DNA of 32,065 nt. Source: CAZMGB01 sp964565775. GTDB lineage: Bacteria; Chloroflexota; Dehalococcoidia; DSTF01; JALHUB01. The notes beneath the pieces were generated by a model. That model saw nothing but the letters and a program-made list of their open reading frames with translations, did not search any database and was not told the origin of the DNA. This document shows positions 1 through 7,403 of this stretch, piece after piece; the stretch's first letter is position 1; every line of letters starts with the position of its first letter. Location of the stretch: positions 1 to 32,065 of the forward strand of contig CAZMGB010000025.1 of NCBI GenBank assembly GCA_964565775.1. Direction: 5' to 3'. The translations under genes and the position numbers were made by a program.

Positions 1-130
1 CGCCCACCGTGCGCGGCAGCCGGTGCCGGAAGCGGATCACCGCCTCCCGGGCGCTGACGACCAGGCCCTCACACTGGAAGAGCTCCTGCTCGCCGTCCAG
101 GCGCCGCTTGTTCTCAATAATCAGACTCAT
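1..130 (-). CDS. 5' end of a DUF402-like protein (partial)
   Basis: An open frame runs on the minus strand from an ATG at 128-130 off the left edge of the window, giving 43 N-terminal residues. The peptide begins MSLIIENKRRLDGEQELF and continues with alternating hydrophobic and charged strands. This resembles the start of DUF402 (FomD/YgaC-like) beta-barrel proteins, which are phosphate-ester hydrolases or of unknown function. The ribosome-binding site is weak. The gene is divergent from the enoyl-CoA hydratase, with 136 bp between them. The family call is tentative because no catalytic residues lie in the visible part. Confidence 0.45.
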   Translation of the reverse strand, partial: MSLIIENKRRLDGEQELFQCEGLVVSAREAVIRFRHRLPRTVG

Positions 131-179
131 GTCCCAGAAGTCTGCCTGCCCGCGCAGTCGCGACTCACCATGCCTTCTG

Positions 180-208
180 TTGTTCCGCCTTCCGCCGGGT
201 GCTATGCT
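180..208 (+). promoter_or_regulatory. putative sigma70-type promoter of the enoyl-CoA hydratase
   Basis: TTGTTC (180-185) and TATGCT (203-208) are separated by 17 bp. Initiation would fall near 215, about 50 nt before the ATG at 267. It is a consensus match only. Confidence 0.35.
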
Positions 209-266
209 GGCGGCGCGCCCGGACCCTCATGCCCGCCAGGAAGCTACAGCACTGAGGAGGAGAGCC

Positions 267-1043
267 ATGGCTGACTTCGAGAAGATCCTCTATGAGAAGA
301 AGGACAAGATCGCAATCATTACTATAAACCGGCCCGACCGGATGAACGCCATCGACCCCCAGACCAGCCGGGAGCTGTACGACGCCTGGTCGGACATCCG
401 CGACGACGATAACCTCTGGGTCGGCATCCTCACGGGCAGCGGCAAGAGGGCCTTCTCGACAGGGATGGACCTGGTGGCCGCCTCCCAGGCACAAGGACGG
501 CTGGAGCGCGGCGCGCCCTTCGGCGGCATCACGCGTGGATTCGAGATGTGGAAGCCCATGATCGCCGCCATCAACGGCTACGCCCTCGCGGGAGGGCTGG
601 AAATCGCCCTCTGCTGCGACATCCGCATAGCCGCCGATCACGCGCAGTTCGGCCAGCCCGAGCCCCGCTGGGCGATAATCCCCGGCGCTGGCGGCACGCA
701 ACGGCTGCCCCGAGCCATTCCACTGGCTGTCGCCATGGAGCTTCTCCTCACCGGCGGCCGCATCGACGCCCAGACCGCCCTCCGCTACGGGCTCGTGAGC
801 CAGGTGATGCCGCTGGCGGAGCTGATGCCCAGGGCGATGGAGATCGCCAACACGATCTGCGAGAACGGGCCGCTGGCGGTGCGGGCCACCAAGGAAGCGG
901 CGATGCGCGGCCTGAGCATGACGCTGGAGGACGGCCTCGCCCTGGAGGCCGACCTCAGCGCCAAGACCATACGCACCGAGGATGCGCGCGAAGGGCCCCT
1001 GGCCTTCGCTCAGAAGCGCAAGCCTCAATTCAAAGGGCGCTAG
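267..1043 (+). CDS. enoyl-CoA hydratase (crotonase superfamily)
   Basis: This is a 258-residue crotonase-fold enzyme, the usual length for enoyl-CoA hydratases, which add water across the double bond of trans-2-enoyl-CoA in beta-oxidation. The ATG at 267 has a strong GAGGAGG ribosome-binding site; the open frame reaches further upstream but has no such site. Both catalytic glutamates of the rat-type hydratase appear present: Glu112 in GGLEIALCCD and Glu132 in FGQPEP, followed by IPGAGGTQRLPR. The oxyanion-hole segment is FSTGMDL near residue 63. The last 49 codons are duplicated downstream of the next gene (2582-2745), so this copy sits next to a rearrangement. Substrate chain length cannot be read from sequence. 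Confidence 0.88.
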   Translation: MADFEKILYEKKDKIAIITINRPDRMNAIDPQTSRELYDAWSDIRDDDNLWVGILTGSGKRAFSTGMDLVAASQAQGRLERGAPFGGITRGFEMWKPMIAAINGYALAGGLEIALCCDIRIAADHAQFGQPEPRWAIIPGAGGTQRLPRAIPLAVAMELLLTGGRIDAQTALRYGLVSQVMPLAELMPRAMEIANTICENGPLAVRATKEAAMRGLSMTLEDGLALEADLSAKTIRTEDAREGPLAFAQKRKPQFKGR

Positions 1044-1060
1044 CCCTGACACCAATCGGC
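897..1060 (+). repeat. direct repeat copy 1 (3' end of the enoyl-CoA hydratase gene)
   Basis: This 164-bp stretch recurs at 2582-2745, exactly 1685 bp away in the same orientation. Positions 903-1046 match 2588-2731 without a mismatch. The edges differ at 902, 1047, 1051, 1052, 1054 and 1055. This copy is part of the intact gene and runs 17 bp past its stop codon. Confidence 0.95.
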
Positions 1061-1098
1061 AACGGAGCCCGGCGGACGGCCTGTGGAAGGAGAGAAAG

Positions 1099-2553
1099 GT
1101 GAGAATCCTGCTCGTCAAGCCCGATGTGTCGGAGGTTTCGGTGGGTTTCTCTTCCCTGGCGCGGGTGGCTCCCTTGGATCTTCTCATGGTAGCAGCTTCG
1201 GTGCCTGGCCACGACTGCCGAATCATCGACATGCGCTTGGAAAAGCAAGGTGCGCTTCAGAGAGCGTTGCGGGATTTCTGCCCGGATGTCGTCGGTCTGA
1301 CCGCCTACAGTGCCGAAGAGGAGGTAGCCAAGAGTTTGGCGCGACGGGCGCGGCGGATTCTACCTGGCGTCACCATCGTTTGGGGTGGGTATCACGCCAC
1401 TATGGCTCTGGACGATGTACTGGTAGAGCCATCCGTTGACTTCGCTGTTCGCGGTGAGGCGGAGGTCACGTTCCCGGCGCTGGTGAGGGCGATTGCCAGC
1501 GGCGGACCATTCGACAGCATCCCTGGAATAGCTTTCAGACAAAACGGTCACAAGGTGGTCAATCCAGACCGAGAGCAGATAGAAGATTTGGATACCCTCC
1601 CTCTCCCCGACTGGGGTCTGGTGGCCCGCTATCAGCCGCACTATTACTTGGGCGTGATGGGGACAGTTGGTTGTGTTGAAACAGCCCGCGGCTGTCCGTA
1701 TAGCTGCGACTTCTGTTCGGTCTGGCGGTTTCACAGACGCCGGTATCGCAAGAAAAGCCCGGCTCGCGTAATCGACGAACTGGAACGGTTGCCCGACGGC
1801 GTCCAAGTGGTAGCCTTCGTTGATGATGAGTTCTGGGTCGACGCCCACCGCTCGCTGGAGATCGCTGCCAGGATCAGTGAGCGGAAGCTAGCCGGCTGGA
1901 AAGGAAGCGACTGGAACTACTGGGCGCAAGTGCGTACCAGCGATATCGTTCGCCGGCCTCAGTTGGTGGAGCGGTGGGCGGATGTTGGCCTGAAGGTATT
2001 GCTTCTTGGTATTGAGTCTCACAAGGACTGGGAAATCCAAGAGCTGCATCGCAAGGGTACGAGCGTCCGCGACGCTGTCGGAGCCCTAGCGATTATGCGA
2101 AAGCACGCCGTTGAGGCTTGGGGGTGCTTCATCGTCAACCCCGATTGGGAGGAGTGCGACTTCGACGATCTGAAGAGGTTCGTCAGAGAGCAAGAGGTCG
2201 CCTTCCCGCAGTTCACCGTGCTTACTCCTCTGCCCGGTACGGTGCTTACCGACAGGCTGCAACGCGACGGTGTCAAGAGGTCCGACATTCCCCACTCCCT
2301 GTTGGATTTCCTGCACGTCACCTACCCCAAGCCTCGACTTCCCCTGCGACGGTTCTATGAACTGATGGCCGCACTCTACCGAGAGACCGGAGTCTCTGTC
2401 CCAACCGTCTTCCGCCGCCTGGTGAGAAACGGTGTCATCCCGGAGGGCTGGTTGCGCTCCGAGATGGGGCGGCAGGTCGTGAGGCTGTTCGGTCAGGTTA
2501 GTAAGGCCGAAGCGTATCTGAAGGCTCACCGGCTGTTGGGGGAGGAAGTCTAA
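1099..2553 (+). CDS. B12-binding-domain radical SAM protein
   Basis: The product is 484 residues from a GTG at 1099, which has an AGGAGAG site 4-5 nt upstream; the earlier frame extension only re-reads the hydratase 3' end. Residues 1-135 look like a cobalamin-binding Rossmann domain (VWGGYHATM at 95-103; no DxHxxG motif seen). The radical SAM core begins with the cluster motif RGCPYSCDFC (Cys199, Cys203, Cys206). The architecture matches the BchE/HpnJ-like class B12 radical SAM family, whose members methylate or rearrange unactivated carbons; the substrate is unknown. Its base composition is visibly less GC-rich than its neighbours. It is enclosed by a 164-bp direct repeat, so it was probably acquired. 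It may be read from the hydratase promoter, since no clear promoter lies in the 55-bp gap. Confidence 0.85.
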   Translation: MRILLVKPDVSEVSVGFSSLARVAPLDLLMVAASVPGHDCRIIDMRLEKQGALQRALRDFCPDVVGLTAYSAEEEVAKSLARRARRILPGVTIVWGGYHATMALDDVLVEPSVDFAVRGEAEVTFPALVRAIASGGPFDSIPGIAFRQNGHKVVNPDREQIEDLDTLPLPDWGLVARYQPHYYLGVMGTVGCVETARGCPYSCDFCSVWRFHRRRYRKKSPARVIDELERLPDGVQVVAFVDDEFWVDAHRSLEIAARISERKLAGWKGSDWNYWAQVRTSDIVRRPQLVERWADVGLKVLLLGIESHKDWEIQELHRKGTSVRDAVGALAIMRKHAVEAWGCFIVNPDWEECDFDDLKRFVREQEVAFPQFTVLTPLPGTVLTDRLQRDGVKRSDIPHSLLDFLHVTYPKPRLPLRRFYELMAALYRETGVSVPTVFRRLVRNGVIPEGWLRSEMGRQVVRLFGQVSKAEAYLKAHRLLGEEV

Positions 2554-2581
2554 GACAGGGCGAGAATCGAGCAACACCTAG

Positions 2582-2745
2582 GCGGCAATGCGCGGCCTGA
2601 GCATGACGCTGGAGGACGGCCTCGCCCTGGAGGCCGACCTCAGCGCCAAGACCATACGCACCGAGGATGCGCGCGAAGGGCCCCTGGCCTTCGCTCAGAA
2701 GCGCAAGCCTCAATTCAAAGGGCGCTAGCCCCGACGTCGGTCGGC
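2582..2745 (+). repeat. direct repeat copy 2 (orphan copy of the hydratase 3' end)
   Basis: This is the second copy of 897-1060. It holds the final hydratase codons and stop codon but no gene start, so it cannot make a protein by itself. The last bases touch the stop codon of the convergent lipoprotein gene (2745-2747). The pair of repeats brackets only the radical SAM gene. Confidence 0.95.
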
Positions 2746-3284
2746 TAAGGTGCCGGGCGGATGGTGGGCCCCAGCTCCGTGTGGTAGCGGTACGTCTTGG
2801 CGCCGGCCGCGAGCTCGATGCGGAAGCCCTCCGTGATGACCTGGGCGCACACCTCGTTGGGAAGCGGCACTCCCAGGCAGACGTCGGGCCAGCTTTCCTT
2901 CTCGACCTGCCTGACCTCGATGTCTGCCTCGGTCAACGCGAGGCGTCCTGCCAGGTCGCGTCGTGCCTGCACGACGGCGATCGGCTCCCAGACGACCCAG
3001 CCGCCGCTTTCCTGCGTGATGAGCTCCCAGCTCCTGGCGCCGTCCCGACGGCGGAACACCGGCGTCGTCAGTGAATCCGTGCGGGACTCGCCCAGCTCCT
3101 CCAGGCTGTCGGCGTCGAGGGCAGCGACGGGGAGCCGCTGGGCGACGACGTAGCTTGCCTCCTCAAAGACCAGCAGGCTGTCGACCGCCGAAGGAGACGG
3201 CACGGTCTCCTCTTCCTCGGCGGCCTGGCCGCAGGCCGCCAGCACGAGAGCGGCCAGCACCAGGACGACGAATCGCCACCGCAT
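2745..3284 (-). CDS. small secreted lipoprotein of unknown function
   Basis: The product is 179 residues from the ATG at 3284, with GGAGG about ten bases upstream. It begins with a basic, hydrophobic signal peptide and a lipobox, LVLAAC, so Cys18 should be lipidated and the protein anchored outside the membrane. An acidic linker follows (EEEETVPSPS). The C-terminal 50 residues, with SWPDVCLGVP, CAQVITEGFRIEL and YRYHT, match a small module I recall from many secreted proteins of Chloroflexota and Cyanobacteria. It has no known enzymatic role. The stop codon overlaps the end of direct repeat copy 2, so the rearrangement reached the 3' edge of this gene. Confidence 0.7.
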   Translation of the reverse strand: MRWRFVVLVLAALVLAACGQAAEEEETVPSPSAVDSLLVFEEASYVVAQRLPVAALDADSLEELGESRTDSLTTPVFRRRDGARSWELITQESGGWVVWEPIAVVQARRDLAGRLALTEADIEVRQVEKESWPDVCLGVPLPNEVCAQVITEGFRIELAAGAKTYRYHTELGPTIRPAP

Positions 3285-3387
3285 CGCCAGCGAACCTCCG
3301 CTCGCACCGTCTTGCCCACTCATATCATAGACGATCGCATCGCTGGCGTCGCTCTCATTCGGAGGGCCATGGGGCGACGCCCCGACT

Positions 3388-3415
3388 TTGTGCCTCGTGC
3401 GGCCGGTGCTATAAT
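3388..3415 (+). promoter_or_regulatory. extended -10 promoter of the PP2C-like/tsaD operon
   Basis: TTGTGC (3388-3393), a 16-bp spacer and a perfect TATAAT (3410-3415) preceded by TGc make an extended -10 promoter. Initiation near 3422 would leave a leader of about 54 nt. Confidence 0.55.
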
Positions 3416-3475
3416 TTCCTCGACGCGGCTTCGACCGTTGCGGAGCAAGCGAGCCAGAGCGAGGACTGCAGGGAA

Positions 3476-4273
3476 GTGTCGACGGTAAAGACGTGGCCCG
3501 GCCACTTCAGCATCGTCCAGGGGCAGGTCTGCGAGCTCGGCCCCTGGCAGGGGTCGTTCTCGCACCCCTCTCCGGAGGGTGGGACGGTCGAGCTCTACCT
3601 GCTGGCGGAGCCCGCCTTCCCCGGCAGCGAGGAGTTCTGCGGGCAGCTTGTGGAGGTGGTGGGGCGTCTCTATCAGAGGGAGAACCTGTCGCTGACAGGC
3701 GGTCTTCTCCGCTCCCTGCGGGCCGCGCACGAGCATCTGCGGGAGTGGAACCGTAAGAGCCTGCGGGAGCATCAGGTGGGCGTGGGCGCGAGTTGCGTCG
3801 CCGTGCGGGGCCAGTTGGCCTACCTCGCCCAGGCCGGTCCCAGCCTTGCCTATCACCTGGGAGGGCACCAGCTCCGGCGGGTGACGCCCCTCACGAGCGA
3901 GGCGGCGGCCCCCATAGGCAGCGACGGCGAGTTCTTGCCGGAGCTGAGCCGCTACGAGCTGGAGCCCGGCGACCTGTTGCTGCTGGCCTCCCCCCGTCTC
4001 GCCTCCCTGGCCGATGACGAGATCGTGGCGGGCATCCTCGACAGGGGGGTCGACGACCTCCTGCCGGAGCTCTTCCGCCTGACGCGGGACCTTCCGGACT
4101 TCTCGGTGTACCTGCTCGCCTGCTACGAGGTGCCCGACGAGCCGGCTGGCACCCAGACGCCCGAGGAGCCGGCGGCCGCTGAGGGCTCTCACTCAGAGCT
4201 CGTGGCGTCGACGCCGCCCACATCGCCGGACGCTCCGGGGCCGTCCTTCCCGGACGAGCCCCCTCCCCCATGA
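3476..4273 (+). CDS. degenerate PP2C-like (PPM fold) protein, upstream of tsaD
   Basis: The product is 265 residues from a GTG at 3476. The start is uncertain: AGGGA lies very close and the frame stays open upstream. The middle resembles the PPM/PP2C phosphatase core in segments such as GVGASCVAVRGQLAYLAQAG, then a Gly-rich turn, ELEPGDLLLLAS and a DLPDFSVYLLACYEV ending. The metal-binding aspartates of active phosphatases (the DGMGG and GDSR motifs) are not seen, so it may be a pseudophosphatase. The last 40 residues are a Pro/Glu/Ser-rich, probably disordered tail. Its stop overlaps the tsaD start (ATGA), so the two are translationally coupled. The functional link to tRNA modification is unknown. 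Confidence 0.6.
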   Translation: MSTVKTWPGHFSIVQGQVCELGPWQGSFSHPSPEGGTVELYLLAEPAFPGSEEFCGQLVEVVGRLYQRENLSLTGGLLRSLRAAHEHLREWNRKSLREHQVGVGASCVAVRGQLAYLAQAGPSLAYHLGGHQLRRVTPLTSEAAAPIGSDGEFLPELSRYELEPGDLLLLASPRLASLADDEIVAGILDRGVDDLLPELFRLTRDLPDFSVYLLACYEVPDEPAGTQTPEEPAAAEGSHSELVASTPPTSPDAPGPSFPDEPPPP

Positions 4274-5268
4274 GGATCCTTGGCATCGAGAGCTCGTGTG
4301 ACGAGACAGCGGCCGCTGTCGTCGCCGACGGCAGGACAGTCCTCTCCAACGTGGTGGCCTCTCAGGTACATCTGCATGCGCGCTACGGCGGCGTCGTGCC
4401 GGAGGTGGCCTCGCGGCATCATCTGGAGGCGCTGCTGCCGGTGGTGGAGGCGGCGTTGCGCCAGGCGCGCTGCGACTGGTCTGACCTGGCGGCGGTGGCG
4501 GTCACCAACGCGCCGGGGCTCGTCGGCTCCCTCCTGGTCGGCCTGAACGCGGCCAAGGCGATCGCCTTCGCACGCTCCCTCCCCCTGGTGGCGGTGAACC
4601 ACCTGGAGGCCCACCTCTACGCCAACTGGCTGGATGACAGCGGGGACGCTTCACCTCCGTCCTTCCCTTTGCTCGGGCTCATCGTCTCGGGGGCGCACAC
4701 GGACCTGGTGGTGATGGAGGACCATGGGCGCTTCCGCGCGCTGGGTCGTACCAGGGACGATGCCGCTGGCGAGGCGTTCGACAAGGTGGCCCGCCTGCTC
4801 GGCCTCGGCTTTCCCGGCGGCCCGGCCATCGAGAGAGCGGCGGCGCCCGTCGCCCGGTCCTCGCTGCGCCTGCCGCGGGCCTGGTTGGGACGCGCCTACG
4901 ACTTCAGCTTCAGCGGGCTGAAGACGGCGGCCCTCCATCTGACGCGCCGATACGCGGCGGCGGAGCTGCCGGTGGCGGAGGTGGCGGCGGCGTTCCAGGA
5001 GGCGGTGGTGGAGGTGCTGGTGGCGAAGACGGTGCGGGCCGCCCGCGAAGAAAGAGTCGGCGTCATTCTCCTGGGCGGTGGCGTCGCCGCCAACAAGGCG
5101 CTGCGGCAGGAGCTGGCGCGCAGGGCGCCCGTGCCCGTCCGCATTCCCTCGCCCGCCCTCTGCACCGATAACGGGGCCATGGTGGCCGCCTGCGGCTACT
5201 ATCGCTTCCGGCGCGGCCTCATCGCCGGCCTGGACGCCGACGCCACGGCCGTCATGCCCGTCGCCTGA
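4270..5268 (+). CDS. tsaD: tRNA N6-threonylcarbamoyladenosine transferase TsaD
   Basis: TsaD (Kae1/Qri7/YgjD family) moves the threonylcarbamoyl group from its AMP adduct to A37 of tRNAs reading ANN codons, working with TsaB and TsaE in the cytoplasm. The product has 332 residues, normal for the family. Motifs seen are ILGIESSCDETAAAVV at the N-terminus, the metal-binding pair H111/H115 in VNHLEAHLYA, SGAHTDLV (usually SGGHT), FSFSGLKTA, GGGVAANKALR, and the third metal ligand D300 in CTDNGAMVA. The ATG at 4270 overlaps the preceding stop by four bases. The neighbouring genes are not tsaB or tsaE. Confidence 0.96.
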   Translation: MRILGIESSCDETAAAVVADGRTVLSNVVASQVHLHARYGGVVPEVASRHHLEALLPVVEAALRQARCDWSDLAAVAVTNAPGLVGSLLVGLNAAKAIAFARSLPLVAVNHLEAHLYANWLDDSGDASPPSFPLLGLIVSGAHTDLVVMEDHGRFRALGRTRDDAAGEAFDKVARLLGLGFPGGPAIERAAAPVARSSLRLPRAWLGRAYDFSFSGLKTAALHLTRRYAAAELPVAEVAAAFQEAVVEVLVAKTVRAAREERVGVILLGGGVAANKALRQELARRAPVPVRIPSPALCTDNGAMVAACGYYRFRRGLIAGLDADATAVMPVA

Positions 5269-5277
5269 CTTGGATGT

Positions 5278-5366
5278 TGGAAGTCAGAAGTTGGAGGTTG
5301 GAACCTCTGCCCCTCCCACGTCGCTCTTCTCGCTTCTCACCTCCAACCTCCAATTTCCAACTTCCA
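5278..5366. repeat. long imperfect inverted repeat between convergent genes
   Basis: About 24 bases at 5278-5301 (rich in TTGGAAG/TTGGAGG) pair with 5343-5366 (rich in CCAACCTCC/CCAACTTCC), around a 41-base pyrimidine-rich loop. It fills the gap between tsaD and DUF2851, which face each other, so it could end transcription from both sides. A related short run (TGGAAGCTGGAAG) occurs just after groEL near 10700. Such GGAAGTTGG-type units look like a dispersed genomic repeat. Confidence 0.6.
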
Positions 5367-5377
5367 GACTCTAGCCT

Positions 5378-6841
5378 CTACGACAGGGGGCAGTGGCCGC
5401 ATCCGCCCCGGGTGCAGTAGTTGCGGAAGAGGTGGAGGAGCCCCTGCTGATAGCGGGCGCCCCTGAACGCCGCCGCCCGGCCCCGCCGCAGGTTGCTCCG
5501 CAGGAAACGGGTGGCACCGTAGGGCGCGGGCGACGGGAGCTCGCCGTAGAGGGCCAGCGCCCGCCCGGCCAGGGAGCGGTCGCCCTCGCGCTCCCCCCAG
5601 GCGGCGGCCAGGGGCAGGGCGACGTTGGTGACGATCTCGAGGGCGCGACCGCGGCCGATGAGCGTTCCTCGCGGGCGGCGGCTGGGCTGCAGCAGGTCGT
5701 AGTGGCGGCGCCAGAAGCCGTCGCTGCGCGCCGTCCAGGCGTCGATGAGCGGGCGCAGCTCCCTCCCTAGTTCCCTCCGTTCCAGGTTGAGGAGGAGATA
5801 GCGGAAGACGCCCTCCTCCGCCCTCACCAGCAGGCGCGCGGCCCCGGCGATGCGGCGGACGGGGTGGTTGTCGGGGCGAAGGCCGTCCAGCTTCCACATC
5901 CAGGGCGACGGCTCGCCGTCGCGAGGCAGCGTCTCCTTTGTCAGATGCCGCCAGCGCTCCTCCAGCTCTGCGACGTAGAGCGGCGATCGGACGGTCGGTG
6001 CACGTCCTGAGCCTGCCGAAGGGGGGAGAAGGCCAGCCGAGCCGAGAAGCAACGCTTCGGCGGTGTCCACGCGGGAGTCTGGAGGCGAGGTGGCCAGCAC
6101 CCGCCGCAGGCGCCGGTAGGGCAGGAGGCGCGCCAGGACGCTGAACGCCTCCTGGTTCTGGCTGTAGCCCAGGGCCGTGAGAAAGCCGGCGTAGAGGACC
6201 TGGTTCGCCTCCTCGGAGGCGAGGGCCTCGGCGAGGCGCCGCTGCTTCTCGCGGAAGCGCAGCTCGCCGAGCTGGCCAACGACCTCCGTCACCCTTTCGC
6301 TTCCCAGGCGCTCCGGCGCGCTACGGCAGGGCTCCTCCCAGAGCGCCGGCCGGGCCAGCCAGCCTGCCAGCTCTCCGCTGCGGCGCGCCACCCAGGGGGC
6401 CAGCGCCACGACCGGCGCCCGCCGGCCGCAGGCCAGGGCCGTGTCCTCGCCCTCATCGTCCTCGAAGACGATGTGGAGGATGACGCTGTCGTAGCGGTGG
6501 TCCTGATGATGATGGTGATGTCGAAAGGCGCTGGTGCGGCGGTGGAGCTCCACGTCGCCGCGGCGCAGCTCGCCGCCGACGGCGATGACGGCGTCGCGGA
6601 AGTCGGGCCCCGGCCCCGCGCCGCGCCGGCCTCGGTAGACTACTCGCAGGCGGCTGCCGTCGCGGGTGGCGAGCGCCTCCGGCGGGAAGCGCAGCCCCTC
6701 CCAGAGGTGGCTCAGCTCCTCCTCGCTGAGGGCAGGCTCTCCGGTGCCGGAAAGACCGTGGGCCTGTCGAGGCGAGGAGGCACCGCCCCTGCCCACTGCT
6801 TCCCCGGGCAGAGGGCCTGCGTGCGCCAGGGCCCTGCTCAT
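5378..6841 (-). CDS. DUF2851 family protein
   Basis: The product is 487 residues from the ATG at 6841, 12 bp after the XRE gene stop; the frame stays open further upstream but would overlap that gene. The N-terminal SEEELSHLWEGLRFPPEAL, the GPGPDFRDAVI and GDVELHRRTSAFRHH segments and the C-terminal NYCTRGGCGHCPLS are characteristic of DUF2851, a family of unknown function found in Chloroflexota and Bacteroidota. The D/E and H residues in the GPDFxDA and DVExH blocks recall a PD-(D/E)XK-like nuclease core, but this is inference. The C-x4-C-x2-C tail may bind metal. At 6004-6022 the gene carries a common palindromic repeat in frame (LPPSAGSGR), perhaps a tolerated insertion. Confidence 0.8.
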   Translation of the reverse strand: MSRALAHAGPLPGEAVGRGGASSPRQAHGLSGTGEPALSEEELSHLWEGLRFPPEALATRDGSRLRVVYRGRRGAGPGPDFRDAVIAVGGELRRGDVELHRRTSAFRHHHHHQDHRYDSVILHIVFEDDEGEDTALACGRRAPVVALAPWVARRSGELAGWLARPALWEEPCRSAPERLGSERVTEVVGQLGELRFREKQRRLAEALASEEANQVLYAGFLTALGYSQNQEAFSVLARLLPYRRLRRVLATSPPDSRVDTAEALLLGSAGLLPPSAGSGRAPTVRSPLYVAELEERWRHLTKETLPRDGEPSPWMWKLDGLRPDNHPVRRIAGAARLLVRAEEGVFRYLLLNLERRELGRELRPLIDAWTARSDGFWRRHYDLLQPSRRPRGTLIGRGRALEIVTNVALPLAAAWGEREGDRSLAGRALALYGELPSPAPYGATRFLRSNLRRGRAAAFRGARYQQGLLHLFRNYCTRGGCGHCPLS

Positions 6842-6855
6842 CGGCCCGTCCCCGT

Positions 6856-7104
6856 CTACCCTTCCTCCGCCTCTGATCCTTGGGTGCCCACCTCGTAGCG
6901 GAAGCTCGCCCGCTCCGCGACCAGCGTCAGGAGCCGGGCCGAGGGGCCGCGGGGCCGGTACTGGCCCGTCTCCCACTCGCTGATCGTTTGCTGGCGCGTG
7001 CCCAGCTCCTCGGCGAGCCGACGCTGGGTGTAGCCGAGGTGCCGCCGCAGCGCCTTGACGCGGCGGGCGTCCCAGACCGCCGTCCCCTTCCCTCGCGTTG
7101 CCAC
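6856..7104 (-). CDS. XRE-family helix-turn-helix regulator, probably leaderless
   Basis: The product is 82 residues. The Cro/C1-type HTH core reads LRRHLGYTQRRLAEELG, then TRQQTISEWETGQYRPRGPS. I chose the GTG at 7104 because a strong promoter ends just before it (-10 at 7112-7117). A TTG at 7140 would also open the frame but lies inside the -35 box. With the GTG start the mRNA would have little or no leader. A palindrome in the promoter spacer suggests autorepression. The DUF2851 gene follows 14 bp later and is presumably its partner; I recall the same two-gene order from other Chloroflexota genomes. Confidence 0.85.
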   Translation of the reverse strand: MATRGKGTAVWDARRVKALRRHLGYTQRRLAEELGTRQQTISEWETGQYRPRGPSARLLTLVAERASFRYEVGTQGSEAEEG

Positions 7105-7111
7105 GTCGCGA

Positions 7112-7140
7112 TCTTTACACGTTTCCGTGTAGACTGTCAA
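7112..7140 (-). promoter_or_regulatory. sigma70 promoter with operator palindrome for XRE-DUF2851
   Basis: Read on the minus strand, TTGACA (7135-7140), a 17-bp spacer and TAAAGA (7112-7117) form a near-consensus promoter. The spacer and first -10 bases hold a perfect dyad, TACACG-GAAA-CGTGTA (7116-7131). Initiation is expected within a base or two of the GTG at 7104. The dyad is a natural operator candidate for the XRE protein made from this promoter. Confidence 0.75.
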
Positions 7141-7403
7141 GTAGGCTGTTGCGAAACTCTCGGGGCCAATTGTGTAATAGGATATACGTTTTCATGTTAC
7201 AGCAATTGGAAGGATTCGTTCGGAAACAGACGAAAATGCAACAAGAGAATTCGAAGATACTGGCCTGTGGGCTTGACAATTGGATAGAAATGTGATCAGT
7301 CTGCCGACAATGGATCACAGAAGAATAGCCGTGTCAAGTGAGATACTGGTAATCTAAATATGCAGTGGAAACTCCATAGTGATTTCTTTGGCGGGTGGGT
7401 TCT
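7141..7403. other. AT-richer intergenic region ahead of the HicB/HicA-like genes
   Basis: No protein gene is convincing here. The composition drops sharply in GC compared with both sides, which marks an islet boundary. The hexamer CAATTG appears three times in 116 bp (7167-7172, 7203-7208, 7277-7282), the last overlapping a TTGACA (7273-7278). A possible extended -10 (TGgTAATCT, 7349-7357) lies about 45 bp before the HicB-like start. Promoter assignment is weak. Confidence 0.4.

Noticed and set aside
982..1098. Upstream extension of the radical SAM frame
   Set aside because: It re-reads the hydratase 3' end in another frame; the GTG at 1099 has a good ribosome-binding site and gives the normal N-terminus.
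165..1232. 355-codon open frame opposite the hydratase and radical SAM starts
   Set aside because: It crosses two real genes and has no family features; its repeat-derived part also appears at 2498-2713.
2667..3074. Open frame starting in direct repeat copy 2 and running opposite the lipoprotein gene
   Set aside because: Its first residues only re-read the duplicated hydratase end in another frame, and the rest is antisense to a lipoprotein with a clear signal peptide.
3320..4192. 290-codon open frame opposite the PP2C-like gene
   Set aside because: The plus-strand frame has coupled stop/start with tsaD, a good promoter and a fold pattern; the minus frame has none.
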